From Natrialba hulunbeirensis JCM 10989 (GTDB taxonomy: Archaea; Halobacteriota; Halobacteria; Halobacteriales; Natrialbaceae), in assembly GCF_000337575.1 (NCBI RefSeq), contig NZ_AOIM01000036.1, positions 62,001 through 126,000 of the forward strand: DNA of 64,000 nt, given 5' to 3'. Under the pieces are notes generated by a model, which worked only from the letters and a program-made list of their open reading frames with translations, was not told where the DNA came from and searched no databases. Position 1 is the stretch's first letter, and every line of letters begins with the position of its first letter. The translations under genes and the position numbers were made by a program. Below, piece after piece: positions 34,932 through 45,741 of this stretch.

Positions 34932-35144
34932 CGCTCTCGTCGCTGTCTTCCGCCGCGGTATAGCTGTATCGCGTTTCGATTTTTCTGGTCCGTCAGTATT
35001 GCGAGCGTGGGAGTGGAAACTGTTCAGACCTCCAGGACGAACCATATTCTGACCATCCCGGTACCACATTCTGGTGTTCGAACTGGTCACGGTGCCCGAA
35101 TGGCCAACAGTGTTAAGTGTTAACATCCCTTTCCGCTAGCTGTT

Positions 35145-35516
35145 ATGTCCGGCATGGCTCCATCAGACCGATTGACACCGGTCCACGAGGCGGTTGGCCA
35201 GACCGTCTACCACGACGACACTCGCGGCACCTACCACCTGTGGTGTGACGACAGCGAGTACGAGCCCGTGACGGTGGCGCTTCCGCTCGCCATTTCGTCG
35301 ATTTCGGGCGTCGAGCCGGCCGACCTCGAACCGCTCGCTGATAGCATCGATCCGGACGCACTCAACGCGCTGGTCACCGACTGGCGACGGCATCCGTCAC
35401 ACCGGATCGACGAGCGGGCCGGTTCGATCTCGTTTCTGTTCGCCCAGCACGACATCACGATTCACGACGACGGCGAGATCGTGATCGACCCCGAGCGGTC
35501 GGGTATCGGCAGATAA
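35145..35516 (+). CDS. HalOD1 output domain protein
   Basis: 123 residues. The pattern VTVALPLAISSISGVEPADLEPL and a closing strand DITIHDDGEIVIDP is that of the haloarchaeal HalOD1 domain, thought to be an output module of signalling systems. A second start (MAPSDRL) three codons in is possible. TTAAGTGTTAAC-like AT-rich sequence upstream is a probable promoter. The partner is not identified. Confidence 0.8.
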   Translation: MSGMAPSDRLTPVHEAVGQTVYHDDTRGTYHLWCDDSEYEPVTVALPLAISSISGVEPADLEPLADSIDPDALNALVTDWRRHPSHRIDERAGSISFLFAQHDITIHDDGEIVIDPERSGIGR

Positions 35517-35640
35517 CGCGCTGTCGACCGTTTTTGACACGGCTTGCCCTCCCCTCTCTGATCGGCTCACACACAGCTACAGCGCTATCACTCGCACCTG
35601 TGCCGACTCCTGGGCGACCACCCTCGCTCGCCGGCCACCG

Positions 35641-36624
35641 CTACGGCTCGTCTGCGGGGGCCTCGAGTACCACTGCATCGCCGACCCCGAGGTCGAACGC
35701 CTCGTCACCCCGTCCCTGGTTGACGTCGAGTTCGACGTAGCCGTGGCTCCCGACGGTTGCGAGGCGCTCGCCGACGGGAACGGCGGCGAAGGTGTCCACA
35801 GCGGGAACGCGTTCGCCGTTCGCGACTACGTGGTTGCGGTCGTGGCCGTCGTCGTGATCGTCGTCACGGCCACCTGTCATCAGAAATCGCCCCGGAACGT
35901 TCGTAATGGCGTTGCCGAAGTCGTCGACGACCAGCACTTCTCCCTCGGCGCGGTCCCCATCGATAGTTGCGCTCGGCAGTGTGCAGTCCACGACCGAGTC
36001 CGTCCGCTCGAGGAAGGGGAGTTCGCCCAACTCATCGCGCCGGTCGAGGCCAAACTCGTGAACGTCGCCAGCAGCGGGTGCGAACACGTCGCGGCCGTGG
36101 AACGTGTTGCTTGCTGGGCCAGCCGCCGCGTCATCGCTGCGCTGGGAACCGTCCTGGCCCGCAACCGCCGGCGGCTCGAGTTCGATTTCGTCGATGACGT
36201 AGTACTCGAGTGGCCGTGCCGGCGATGTATCTCCGTCCGCGTCTGTGCCTGCGCCTGTTCCTCTACTTGTGTCTGCGCTTGCGCCCGCGAGTCGGCGGGC
36301 GACCGGCAGCAGGACGCCGTTGTCCGGTCCGACAAGGATGTGTTCGCCCGCGCGGACGACGAGTGCGTCGCGGTCGGTGCCGACGCCGGGGTCGACGACC
36401 ACGAGGTGAACTGCCGGTGGGTAGTACGGCAGGATTTCGCGCAGCCAGAAGGCGCTCGCCCGGATGTCCTGACGTGGGAAGTCGTGGGCGATGTCGACCA
36501 GTCTGGTCTCAGCAGGTGAGTTGGTCCCAGCGCCGATTTCCGTACTGTTGCCGACACGCTGACAGAGCACGCCCTTCATCGCCGCCGGATACGGCGACCC
36601 AAAGTCCGACGCGATCGTGATCAT
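35641..36624 (-). CDS. SAM hydrolase / SAM-dependent halogenase family (DUF62)
   Basis: 327 residues from the ATG at 36624 (MITIASDFGSPYPAAMKGVL). The nucleophile-region Asp7, VVVDPGVGTDRDALVV and GPDNGVLLPV are family motifs, and the C-terminal VVDDFGNAITNVPG completes the second domain. Most archaeal members hydrolyse S-adenosylmethionine to adenosine and methionine rather than halogenate. A Gly/Thr/Ala/Asp-rich insertion follows the first domain. The extension to 36918 is not coding-like. Confidence 0.8.
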   Translation of the reverse strand: MITIASDFGSPYPAAMKGVLCQRVGNSTEIGAGTNSPAETRLVDIAHDFPRQDIRASAFWLREILPYYPPAVHLVVVDPGVGTDRDALVVRAGEHILVGPDNGVLLPVARRLAGASADTSRGTGAGTDADGDTSPARPLEYYVIDEIELEPPAVAGQDGSQRSDDAAAGPASNTFHGRDVFAPAAGDVHEFGLDRRDELGELPFLERTDSVVDCTLPSATIDGDRAEGEVLVVDDFGNAITNVPGRFLMTGGRDDDHDDGHDRNHVVANGERVPAVDTFAAVPVGERLATVGSHGYVELDVNQGRGDEAFDLGVGDAVVLEAPADEP

Positions 36625-36701
36625 ACCGTATCGAACTCGCCGATTCAGAAAAGGTTGTCCGGAACCGAATTCCCGGCCGGAGAGCGGGCCCTGCCGTCCG
36701 C

Positions 36702-37247
36702 TCAGGTCTCGCCACGGACTGCCGCAATCAGCCAGGCAACAGCCCAGCAAACCACTGCCACCAGGAACAGGGCGATCGCCTCGTGGCCGGTTACGCCGGC
36801 GACGGACTCGAGTCCGAACGTCAGTGCGATCGACGCTGATTGGAACCCAGGCCCCCAGAACTCTGCAAAAAGAACGACGATCGGATAGCTCACGACGGCG
36901 CTGACGAGCGCACAGCACTCGAGACAGAGTAGGACGAACGTGCCGGGTCCGAGTGCAAGATCTGTTCCCGATCCTGCTGCGTCGATGACTCGTCGGAGGA
37001 CGACAAAGCCCGGTGGCAGACCGGCGGTCAACGTCAGCGCGACTGCGTACATCGAAAGGCTCTGCAGCGTATTACTGAGTGCACCAAAGCCGCTCGTCGG
37101 TGTCGTCATCCCGGTGGCAACGGCGAGCGTTACGAGCATCCCACCGAGTGTAGCGACGCCGAGTATTGCTATCGTTGTCGCCACCCACGGCGAAGGAAAT
37201 CGGGTTAGATCTCGTCCCTGTGAGCGGTCTGGAACCGGGGTGTACAC
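36702..37247 (-). CDS. Four-helix membrane protein, unknown
   Basis: 181 residues with about four hydrophobic spans (residues about 22-46, 66-86, 102-125, 148-178) and short polar ends. No conserved motif is recognised. It lies 3 bases downstream of nadM on the same strand, so the two are probably co-transcribed, but no functional link can be inferred. Confidence 0.75.
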   Translation of the reverse strand: MYTPVPDRSQGRDLTRFPSPWVATTIAILGVATLGGMLVTLAVATGMTTPTSGFGALSNTLQSLSMYAVALTLTAGLPPGFVVLRRVIDAAGSGTDLALGPGTFVLLCLECCALVSAVVSYPIVVLFAEFWGPGFQSASIALTFGLESVAGVTGHEAIALFLVAVVCWAVAWLIAAVRGET

Positions 37248-37250
37248 GCG

Positions 37251-37778
37251 CTACTCGCCGTTCGAATCTGAGCCGCTGACCATCTGAATGCGCTCGATAC
37301 CGCCGATCTCGTCGACAACTTCGACGACCGGTTCGGGGACGAGCGACTCCCAGTCGCCGCCGTTGATCATGCGTTCGCGAACTTCGGAGCCCTCGAGTAC
37401 GTCCCGGTTGAACATCGGTGACTGACGGATTTCGATGTCGGCTTCGCGAAAGAGCTGGATGACGAGCGGGTTGTTCGAGTAGGCGACGTCGAAGTCGGGG
37501 CTCATGCTCTGGACGTGGCTCACCCAGACGGAGTTGCGTTCTAAGTCTTCGATGGGGACGGCGTAGGTGACGAGGTCGGTGTCGACGAGCGACTTCGTGA
37601 TCATCATGATTCGCTCGCCGGCGGTGAACGGGTTGCGAACGGTGTGTGAGTTGTCGGCGCTGCCGATGCCGAGGACGAGTTCGTCGACGTCGGCGGCGAT
37701 GCGTTCGACCATGTTGTAATGGCCGTTGTGGAAGGGCTGAAAGCGGCCGATGTAGAACCCCCGGGTCATGCCAGACAT
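37251..37778 (-). CDS. nadM: Nicotinamide-nucleotide adenylyltransferase (archaeal NadM type)
   Basis: 175 residues. The nucleotidyltransferase motif FQPFHNGHY (about residues 13-21), a GIGSADNSHTVRNPFTAGER segment and ISxxxxR-type SEVRERMINGG near the end match archaeal NadM, which joins NMN and ATP to make NAD. An alternative start is the Met at residue 4 (MTRGFYIGRF), the usual family start. It may head the pair with the downstream membrane protein. Confidence 0.9.
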   Translation of the reverse strand: MSGMTRGFYIGRFQPFHNGHYNMVERIAADVDELVLGIGSADNSHTVRNPFTAGERIMMITKSLVDTDLVTYAVPIEDLERNSVWVSHVQSMSPDFDVAYSNNPLVIQLFREADIEIRQSPMFNRDVLEGSEVRERMINGGDWESLVPEPVVEVVDEIGGIERIQMVSGSDSNGE

Positions 37779-38147
37779 TGTTTTGGCATCGCGCTTAAGA
37801 GTGGCGAGTTGGTCGCGGGCGAATCGGTTTTGCGTTGGGTATCGTCCGTCGTTTTCTTACCACTGGAGTTGCTCGCGGACACTCCGTCTCTTTGTGGACA
37901 GACACGTCCGGCACTGTATGAACCGGCCTCGAGTTCTCGACGATGAAACCGGTTTCTGTCCGTGAGTGTCCGGGAATGTAACGGGTATTTCGCTGTCACG
38001 TCCACACGGATCTATGCCAGTACAGTCTCGATATAGGACGTGTCCGTTAGCCGCCCTATCCGCCGTTTTCGGCACTCGACACGATTCGACGCATGGAGAA
38101 AGTATATCAGTGGCAATCCCTTCGAAACAGGTACCGAACAGAGTTCT
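37779..38147. other. Divergent spacer with lonB promoter
   Basis: About 370 bases between nadM (start 37778) and lonB (start 38148). GTATAT at 38102-38107 is a likely TATA box for lonB, and CTTAAG-like sequence just upstream of nadM may serve that gene. No further gene is seen. Confidence 0.5.
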
Positions 38148-40529
38148 ATGAGCAACGATACGAACGTTGACGACCCTCCCGAGGACGCCTCCGGAGCTGC
38201 GCCGGACGAGGAACAGGCGCAGGAGACGGAGCGGGAGCACGAGACCGAGCGCACGGAGGAGCGCTCGCGATCTCAGGCTTCTGACTCTCAGTCTCAGTCG
38301 CAGTCACCGTCTCACTCTTCGGAGACGGAGCGTCAGGGAGACCGGTCGCCGACCGACGAAACCGGTGACCCAGACGACGTCGACGGCGGAACTGATGTCA
38401 CCAGCGACGATGCACAGGAGAGTCGGATTACCGTCGGTGACGACGGTCTCGGAACTGACGATGCCGACCACGAACAGACCGAGAGCGGAGACAATCCCGG
38501 GACTAACAGCGTTACCGGAAGTGTCGTAGACGACGATGGCGGTGATGATGACGATGACGAAATCGAAACCGTCGACGACCTCGGTAGTACGGTCGAAGTC
38601 GATCCGGGTGTCGAAGTAGACGACGATATTGCCGAAGACGACCTTCTCGGTGGCCTCCAGATCGACTCGACGGAAGACATCGAAGTTCCCGACCGACTCG
38701 TCGATCAGGTCATCGGGCAGGACGAAGCGCGGGACATCATCATCAAGGCGGCAAAGCAGCGCCGGCACGTGATGATGATCGGCTCCCCGGGGACCGGGAA
38801 GTCGATGCTGGCGAAGGCGATGAGTCAGCTCCTGCCACAGGAGGACCTACAGGACGTACTCGTCTATCACAACCCGGACGACGGCAACGAGCCGAAGGTC
38901 CGTACCGTCCCGGCAGGGAAGGGTGAACAGATCATCGATGCGCACAAGGAGGAAGCGCGAAAGCGCAACCAGATGCGCTCGATCCTGATGTGGATCATCA
39001 TCGCGATCATCATCGGATACACGATCCTCAGCCCGGCGAGCATCCTGATGGGGATTATCGCAGCCGGTGTCATCTGGCTGATCTTCCGCTACACCAGCCG
39101 CGGCACGGACGCGATGGTGCCGAACATGATCGTCAACAACGGCGAGCAGCGCCAGGCACCGTTCGAGGACGCGACCGGTGCACACGCCGGTGCGCTGCTG
39201 GGCGACGTTCGCCACGACCCGTTCCAGTCCGGTGGGATGGAGACGCCGAGCCACGACCGCGTCGAACCGGGCTCGATCCACAAGTCCAACAAGGGCGTGC
39301 TGTTCGTCGACGAGATCAACACGCTCGACGTGCGCACCCAGCAGAAGCTGATGACGGCGATCCAGGAAGGCGAGTTCTCGATCACCGGCCAGTCCGAGCG
39401 CTCCTCGGGCGCGATGGTCCAGACCGAGCCCGTCCCCTGTGACTTCGTCATGATCGCTGCAGGGAACCTGGACGCGATGGAGAACATGCACCCCGCACTC
39501 CGCAACCGTGTCAAAGGATACGGGTACGAGGTCTACATGGACGACACCATCGAGTCCACGCCGGAGATGCGCCGGAAGTACGCCCGGTTCATCGCCCAGG
39601 AGGTCGAACGCGACGGTCGCCTGCCACACTTCACCCGCGATGCCGTCGAGGAACTGCTCCTCGAGGCCAAGCGTCGCTCGGGCCGGAAGAACCACCTGAC
39701 ACTGCACTTCCGCAGCCTCGGTGGACTGGTCCGCGTCGCTGGCGACATCGCCCGCGCCGAGGACCGCGACCGCACGACCCGCGATGACGTGCTCCAGGCC
39801 AAGCAACGCTCCCGGTCGATCGAACAGCAGCTGGCCGACGACTACATCGAACGCCGCAAGGACTACGAACTGCAGGTCACCGACGACGGCGTCGAAGGCC
39901 GCGTCAACGGCCTCGCAGTTATGGGCGAAGACTCCGGGATCATGCTGCCCGTCATGGCCGAGATTGCACCCGCACAGGGTGGCGGTCAGGTCATCGCCAC
40001 CGGGAAGCTCAAGGAGATGGCCGAGGAGTCCGTCCAGAACGTCTCGGCGATCATCAAGAAGTTCTCCGACGTGGACCTCTCGGAGAAGGACATCCACATT
40101 CAGTTCGTCCAGGCCGGCCAGCAGGGTGTCGACGGCGACTCCGCCTCCATCACGGTGGCAACCGCCGTCATCTCCGCACTGGAGGACATCCCGGTCAACC
40201 AGTCGGTCGCGATGACCGGTTCGCTGTCGGTCCGTGGCGACGTGCTCCCGGTCGGTGGGGTGACCCACAAGATCGAAGCCGCCGCCAAGGCCGGCTGTAG
40301 CAAGGTCATCATCCCGAAGGCCAACGAGCAGGACGTGATGATCGAAGACGAGTACGAGGAGATGGTCGAGATCATCCCGTGTGAGAACATCAGCGAAGTG
40401 CTCGATGTTGCACTCGAGGGTGAACCGAAGAAGGACTCGCTCGTCGACCGCCTGAAGTCGATCACCGGCTCGGCGTTCGACCAGCAGACGGTCGGCTCCG
40501 CAAGCGGGTCGAACCCAAGTCCACAGTAA
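38148..40529 (+). CDS. lonB: Membrane-anchored archaeal Lon protease
   Basis: 793 residues from the ATG at 38148. An acidic, Ser/Gln/Glu-rich N-terminal region (about 1-180) precedes the AAA+ domain: Walker A GSPGTGKS (residues 212-219), two transmembrane helices around 285-325 (ILMWIIIAIIIGYTILSP, then GIIAAGVIWLIF) inserted in the AAA+ domain as in LonB, then Walker B VLFVDEIN. The protease domain has Ser665 (GVDGDSAS) and Lys708 (THKIEAA) as the catalytic dyad. LonB degrades membrane and soluble proteins and is essential in haloarchaea studied so far. The long acidic N-terminus is haloarchaeal. Confidence 0.95.
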   Translation: MSNDTNVDDPPEDASGAAPDEEQAQETEREHETERTEERSRSQASDSQSQSQSPSHSSETERQGDRSPTDETGDPDDVDGGTDVTSDDAQESRITVGDDGLGTDDADHEQTESGDNPGTNSVTGSVVDDDGGDDDDDEIETVDDLGSTVEVDPGVEVDDDIAEDDLLGGLQIDSTEDIEVPDRLVDQVIGQDEARDIIIKAAKQRRHVMMIGSPGTGKSMLAKAMSQLLPQEDLQDVLVYHNPDDGNEPKVRTVPAGKGEQIIDAHKEEARKRNQMRSILMWIIIAIIIGYTILSPASILMGIIAAGVIWLIFRYTSRGTDAMVPNMIVNNGEQRQAPFEDATGAHAGALLGDVRHDPFQSGGMETPSHDRVEPGSIHKSNKGVLFVDEINTLDVRTQQKLMTAIQEGEFSITGQSERSSGAMVQTEPVPCDFVMIAAGNLDAMENMHPALRNRVKGYGYEVYMDDTIESTPEMRRKYARFIAQEVERDGRLPHFTRDAVEELLLEAKRRSGRKNHLTLHFRSLGGLVRVAGDIARAEDRDRTTRDDVLQAKQRSRSIEQQLADDYIERRKDYELQVTDDGVEGRVNGLAVMGEDSGIMLPVMAEIAPAQGGGQVIATGKLKEMAEESVQNVSAIIKKFSDVDLSEKDIHIQFVQAGQQGVDGDSASITVATAVISALEDIPVNQSVAMTGSLSVRGDVLPVGGVTHKIEAAAKAGCSKVIIPKANEQDVMIEDEYEEMVEIIPCENISEVLDVALEGEPKKDSLVDRLKSITGSAFDQQTVGSASGSNPSPQ

Positions 40530-40547
40530 CGACAGGAGGGTCGATCG

Positions 40548-41681
40548 ATGGTACAGTGGACGGCGTTCGCGGCGATCACGGGCGTCGTCCTCGTGTTGTT
40601 GCTCGTTCTTTCGCATCTGACGCAGTCGTCATTTGCTGACGCTGAGGGTGACGCTGACACCAGTGCTGGCACTGACGCCGATACGACGACTCCTACCGAC
40701 ACGGACGCAGCCACTTCTTCCGAGTCTGACTCCCCGCCAGCGAGCGCTAGGGAGTCTGTAGAGACCGTGGAGTCCGTGGCGGAAGAGAGCCGTCCTGCTC
40801 CAGAGTCAGCTACCGACGCCGGTACTGACACGGATATTGACACTGGCACCGGTACTGGCACCAACACCGGTACTGACACCAACACCAGCGCCGATATCGA
40901 CATCAGCACCGACCTTGGCAACGCCAGCGCCAACACCAACGCTACCGAGACCAGCGACCGACCACACGACACAGCACGCTCTCCTTCCCGCACCCAGCGC
41001 GACGAAATCGACCCCACCGACCTCTCGACGGGGATGCTCCTCGCGAACGTCGCCGTCTCACAGGGTCTCTTCCTCTTGCTCATCCTCGGCGCGATACTCT
41101 ACACCGGCATCCCAGCGTGGGCACTCGGCGTCGAGTTCAGCGTCGACTACCTCACGACCGGCCTCCTCATCGGCACAGTCGCCGGCATCCTCCTCTACAT
41201 CGGGAACGAGTTCGGCGCCGCACTCGCGACACGATTCGGGTTCGACCACGACGAACGGCTCCGGTCGATGCTCGCTCCCGACTCCGCGCGCGGCTGGCTC
41301 GTCCTCTTGCTCGTCGTGCTCCCGATCATCGCCATCTTCGAGGAACTGCTCTTTCGCGCCGCGCTCATCGGCGTCCTCTCGGCCGGCTTCGACATCTCGC
41401 CGTGGCTGCTCGCCTTCCTCTCCTCGATCGCGTTCGCGCTCGGCCACGGCATGCAAGGCACCGTCGGCGTCGCCGTCACCGGCGCACTCGGCCTCGTCCT
41501 CGCCGCCCTGTTCATCGTTACCGGGAGCTTCCTCGTCGTCGTCGTCGCCCACTATCTGATCAATGCACTCGAGTTCATCGTGCACGAAGCGATCGGACTC
41601 GAGTGGAGTGAGTCGCTGGTGGGGGAAGAGTCGGCGTCTCCCTCGGCGTCTACGGCGTCCGATCCGGACCTCGAGGAGTAG
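40548..41681 (+). CDS. CPBP family intramembrane metalloprotease
   Basis: 377 residues. The N-terminal membrane span (VLVLLLVLSHLT) is followed by a low-complexity Thr/Asp/Gly/Asn linker of about 110 residues. The CPBP domain then has EELLFR, FALGHGMQG and HYLIN, the three motifs of type II CAAX prenyl endopeptidase-like proteins. Such proteins cleave membrane substrates or process bacteriocin-like peptides. It follows lonB by 18 bases on the same strand, so co-transcription and a shared membrane-quality role are plausible. Confidence 0.8.
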   Translation: MVQWTAFAAITGVVLVLLLVLSHLTQSSFADAEGDADTSAGTDADTTTPTDTDAATSSESDSPPASARESVETVESVAEESRPAPESATDAGTDTDIDTGTGTGTNTGTDTNTSADIDISTDLGNASANTNATETSDRPHDTARSPSRTQRDEIDPTDLSTGMLLANVAVSQGLFLLLILGAILYTGIPAWALGVEFSVDYLTTGLLIGTVAGILLYIGNEFGAALATRFGFDHDERLRSMLAPDSARGWLVLLLVVLPIIAIFEELLFRAALIGVLSAGFDISPWLLAFLSSIAFALGHGMQGTVGVAVTGALGLVLAALFIVTGSFLVVVVAHYLINALEFIVHEAIGLEWSESLVGEESASPSASTASDPDLEE

Positions 41682-41725
41682 TGTGGAATCCGAACGATAA
41701 AGCGTCCACACGAGTCAGTTCGGAT

Positions 41726-42073
41726 ATGAGTCGGAGTAACGATATCCCGGATGCAGCGTATCGTGCGATCTTTCTCGGCGTGATCCTCTACTTCGCGCTG
41801 GTCGTCTACAGCGCGACGACCGGAGACGTAATCGTCTCTCTTGCTTCCGAGTTCGTCTTCGGAGCGATCGCGATCGGTGTCGGGGTCGTGTTGTTCGATC
41901 TGGCGGATGGTGAACTCTCGGCGGCGCTCGGTGGTGCCGTCTTTCTGATCGGGGGCGGGATCGCACAGTTTGGAGCGTTGTTTACACAGTCGCCGACGCT
42001 CAATCAGATGTCGTCGCTGCTGGTCTTCGTCGGGATCGGGCTGTATCTGTACGTTACGTGGACGGCGGAGTGA
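41726..42073 (+). CDS. Small membrane protein, unknown
   Basis: 115 residues from the ATG at 41726 (MSRSNDIPDAAYRAIFLG). Four hydrophobic spans cover most of the chain (ILYFALVVYSA, FGAIAIGVGVVLF, ALGGAVFLIGGGIA, LLVFVGIGLYLYV). No motif is recognised. It lies 45 bases after the CPBP gene and may be the last gene of that run. Confidence 0.7.
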   Translation: MSRSNDIPDAAYRAIFLGVILYFALVVYSATTGDVIVSLASEFVFGAIAIGVGVVLFDLADGELSAALGGAVFLIGGGIAQFGALFTQSPTLNQMSSLLVFVGIGLYLYVTWTAE

Positions 42074-42116
42074 GGGTCGGCCGGTATGACACGATGCCAC
42101 AGTATATTACAGCACA

Positions 42117-42587
42117 CTACAGCTCTTCGAGCGAGCGCAGTTTCTGCTCGACAGCCGGCGGCGCAGCACTCGGGCCGTCGCGGACGCGGTGGTCGGGAAT
42201 CAAAATTGGAGCCGGATTCTCGTCGAGCGCGGTCCGAACCAGAATGATGTCGTCCTGATCGTCGGGGTCGAGATCGGGCGTCATCTGTGTAAGCGTGGCG
42301 ACGTCGACCTGATCACCGTACGGAATCGACTGCACTTGTTCGAGTACGGCGCGCTGGTCGGTCGGAATCGTCAGTGCGACCTGCACGTCGTCGAACGTCA
42401 CCGGTTCGAGACCATCCAGGTACTCGAAGAGCTGATCGAGTACGGGGTGGTCGGTTTCAGCGCCGTCCTCGGGTACGTCCGGAAAGGAAACGGTCAGCAC
42501 GCGCCCGCTGGCCGCACCGAGCTGTACGTACCGGTCGAGATACGTCGACTCACGCGCGTAGATCCCGGCGTCCGTAACGTCCTCCAT
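42117..42587 (-). CDS. MGMT-like protein lacking the acceptor Cys
   Basis: 156 residues from the ATG at 42587. The C-terminal half matches the MGMT/ATL DNA-binding domain (VLEQVQSIPYGDQ, then NPAPILIPDHRVRDGPS), but the alkyl-acceptor motif PCHR reads PDHR (Asp132). It therefore cannot transfer alkyl groups in the usual way. Bacterial and archaeal alkyltransferase-like proteins have Trp or Ala at this site and bind lesions without repair; Asp here is unusual. It is divergent from trpC. Confidence 0.75.
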   Translation of the reverse strand: MEDVTDAGIYARESTYLDRYVQLGAASGRVLTVSFPDVPEDGAETDHPVLDQLFEYLDGLEPVTFDDVQVALTIPTDQRAVLEQVQSIPYGDQVDVATLTQMTPDLDPDDQDDIILVRTALDENPAPILIPDHRVRDGPSAAPPAVEQKLRSLEEL

Positions 42588-42662
42588 ACGCGGCCTGTAG
42601 GAAACACGGCCTTGAATAGTCGCCGGTCGTCGCCATGAGCGGCGGCGGATGGCGCAACACTT

Positions 42663-42690
42663 TTGTACAGATGAGTACGTTGATGTACAA
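42663..42690 (+). promoter_or_regulatory. TGTACA-type operator upstream of trpC
   Basis: Two copies of TGTACA form the outer arms of a perfect inverted repeat (TTGTACA at 42663-42669 and TGTACAA at 42684-42690), and a third GTAC lies between them, at exactly 10-base spacing (65, 75, 85 in the last two digits). The site ends two bases before the trpC ATG. TGTACA is the TRP box bound by TrpY in Methanothermobacter, so a tryptophan-responsive operator is a strong inference. Confidence 0.65.
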
Positions 42691-42692
42691 CA

Positions 42693-43564
42693 ATGACTTC
42701 TGGTACGGAGCTCGCACCACCGGTGCAATCCATTCTCGCAGCGGCCTCCGAGCGCGCTGGAGAGGGATGCAACCGGGAACGGGCACCGCTCGATGTCGAC
42801 GCGCGGTCGTTTCGCGACGCGCTCGCGCAAACTGAACGAGACGGCCGGGTACCGGTTATTGCCGAGGTGAAACCGACGAGTCCGACGACGGACGGCACGC
42901 GCGAGGACGACCCCGCCGAACTGGCCGAGGCGATGGTTGCAGGTGGTGCGACGGCGATTTCGGTCCTCACCGAACCGACTCACTTCGGCGGCTCGCCGGA
43001 CGCATTGCAGCAAGTCCGAGCGGCCGTCGACGTCCCCGTCCTCCGGAAAGATTTCATCCTCGAGGAGGCAAGTCTGGACGTGGTCGAATCCGACCTGGTC
43101 CTCTTGATCGCCCGGTTCGTCGACAACCTCGACGAGCTCGTGGCAGCCGCTCGCGAGCGCGGCTTCCAGCCGCTCGTCGAGGTCCACGACCGCGAGGAGC
43201 TCGCTGACGCGCTCGAGGCCGGTGCGACGCTCATCGGAGTGAACAATCGTGATCTCGCAAAACTCGAGGTCGACCTCGGAACGTTCGAAACGATTGCACC
43301 GCACGCGAGGCGACTCTGTCGCCTCGACGAGTCGAGCGGTGGAACCGAGAGACCGGACCCGGACGACGTGACGCTAATCGCCGAGAGCGGGATTTCGAAG
43401 CCTGCAGACGTCCGTCGGATGCGTGAGGCAGGTGCAGACGCACTGCTCGTCGGCAGTGCGATCATGGATCAGGACGGAAACGGAGACGGCGACGTGACGG
43501 CGAACACGCGACGACTGGTAGAAGCAGTGGAACCGACAGCAACGACGGAGACACGCACACAGAC

Positions 43565-43568
<4 letters not shown>
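42693..43568 (+). CDS. trpC: Indole-3-glycerol-phosphate synthase
   Basis: 291 residues. The barrel motifs [10 protein letters not shown] (catalytic Glu/Lys), [29 protein letters not shown] and [12 protein letters not shown] follow in normal order. It closes the indole ring of carboxyphenylamino-deoxyribulose phosphate. The first gene of trpCBA, it overlaps trpB by four bases (ATGA at 43565-43568). The C-terminal 25 residues are a Thr/Glu tail. Confidence 0.95.
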
Positions 43569-44832
<1,264 letters not shown>

Positions 44833-44836
<4 letters not shown>

Positions 44837-45717
44837 CCGGTGAACAGACTGGGGCGATAGAGAGCGACACCGAGGCCGCCATCCGCGAGGACCACCCCGC
44901 GCTCATTACGTATATTACCGCGGGAGACCCGTCGCTCGAGGACACCAAGGAATACGTCGAGGCCCTCGACCGCGGCGGGTCGGACCTGATCGAACTCGGC
45001 CTGCCGTTTTCCGAGCCAATCGCCGAGGGGCCGACCATCCAGGCCGCAATCAACCGCGCGCTCGACGCCGGGACGACGCCCGCGCGGTTCTTCGAACTCG
45101 TGGACGAACTCGAGACGGATGCGCCGTTGCTGGTGATGACGTACTACAACATGATCCTCCAGTACGGCTCTGAACCCGATGTCCGCCCGTTCGTCGAACG
45201 CGCGGCCGACGCGGGCCTCTCGGGGATCATCGTTCCCGACCTGCCCGCGGAGGAGGCGGACCCGCTCCGAGACGCCTGCGACGACCACGGCCTCGACCTC
45301 GTCTTCATCGTCGCGCCGACGACCGCCGGCGAGCGCCTGAACCGGATCATGTCCCAGGTCTCGGGCTTCGCTTACGTCCAGGCCCGCCTCGGGACCACCG
45401 GCGCGCGGGCGGATGTCTCCAACGCAACCCACGACAGCCTGACCCGACTCTCGGCGTACGACGTCCCCAAGGCCGTCGGATTCGGCGTCAGCGAGGGTGA
45501 CCACGCCGCCGAGATCATCGACGCCGGCGCGGACGGCGTCATCGTCGGCAGCGCGCTCGTTGACATCATCGCCGAACACGGCACGGGCGACGCGCCCGCG
45601 GCGGCTGCACTCGAGTCCAAGGCGCGCGAACTCAAGCGAGGGGCGCGCCGCGGAGGCGAGCAGGGGAACGGACACGAGCAGGGGCGGGAAGAAGCACCGG
45701 AACCAGAACAGCCATAA
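44833..45717 (+). CDS. trpA: Tryptophan synthase alpha chain
   Basis: 294 residues. The signature [20 protein letters not shown] (with catalytic Glu) and the [27 protein letters not shown] and [13 protein letters not shown] segments are diagnostic. It splits indole-3-glycerol phosphate to indole. The last 35 residues are an acidic, Gly/Gln-rich tail. It is the final gene of the trpCBA operon. Confidence 0.96.
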
Positions 45718-45741
45718 CCGCAAGTTTGCTATACACTCGCA

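Noticed and set aside
33348-35126. 592-codon frame antisense to the thermosome gene
   Set aside because: The thermosome on the other strand has complete family motifs and a strong promoter; antisense frames over GC-rich coding regions are commonly open.
38847-40616. 589-codon frame antisense to lonB
   Set aside because: LonB motifs fill the plus strand; the antisense product is unlike any protein and lacks its own promoter.
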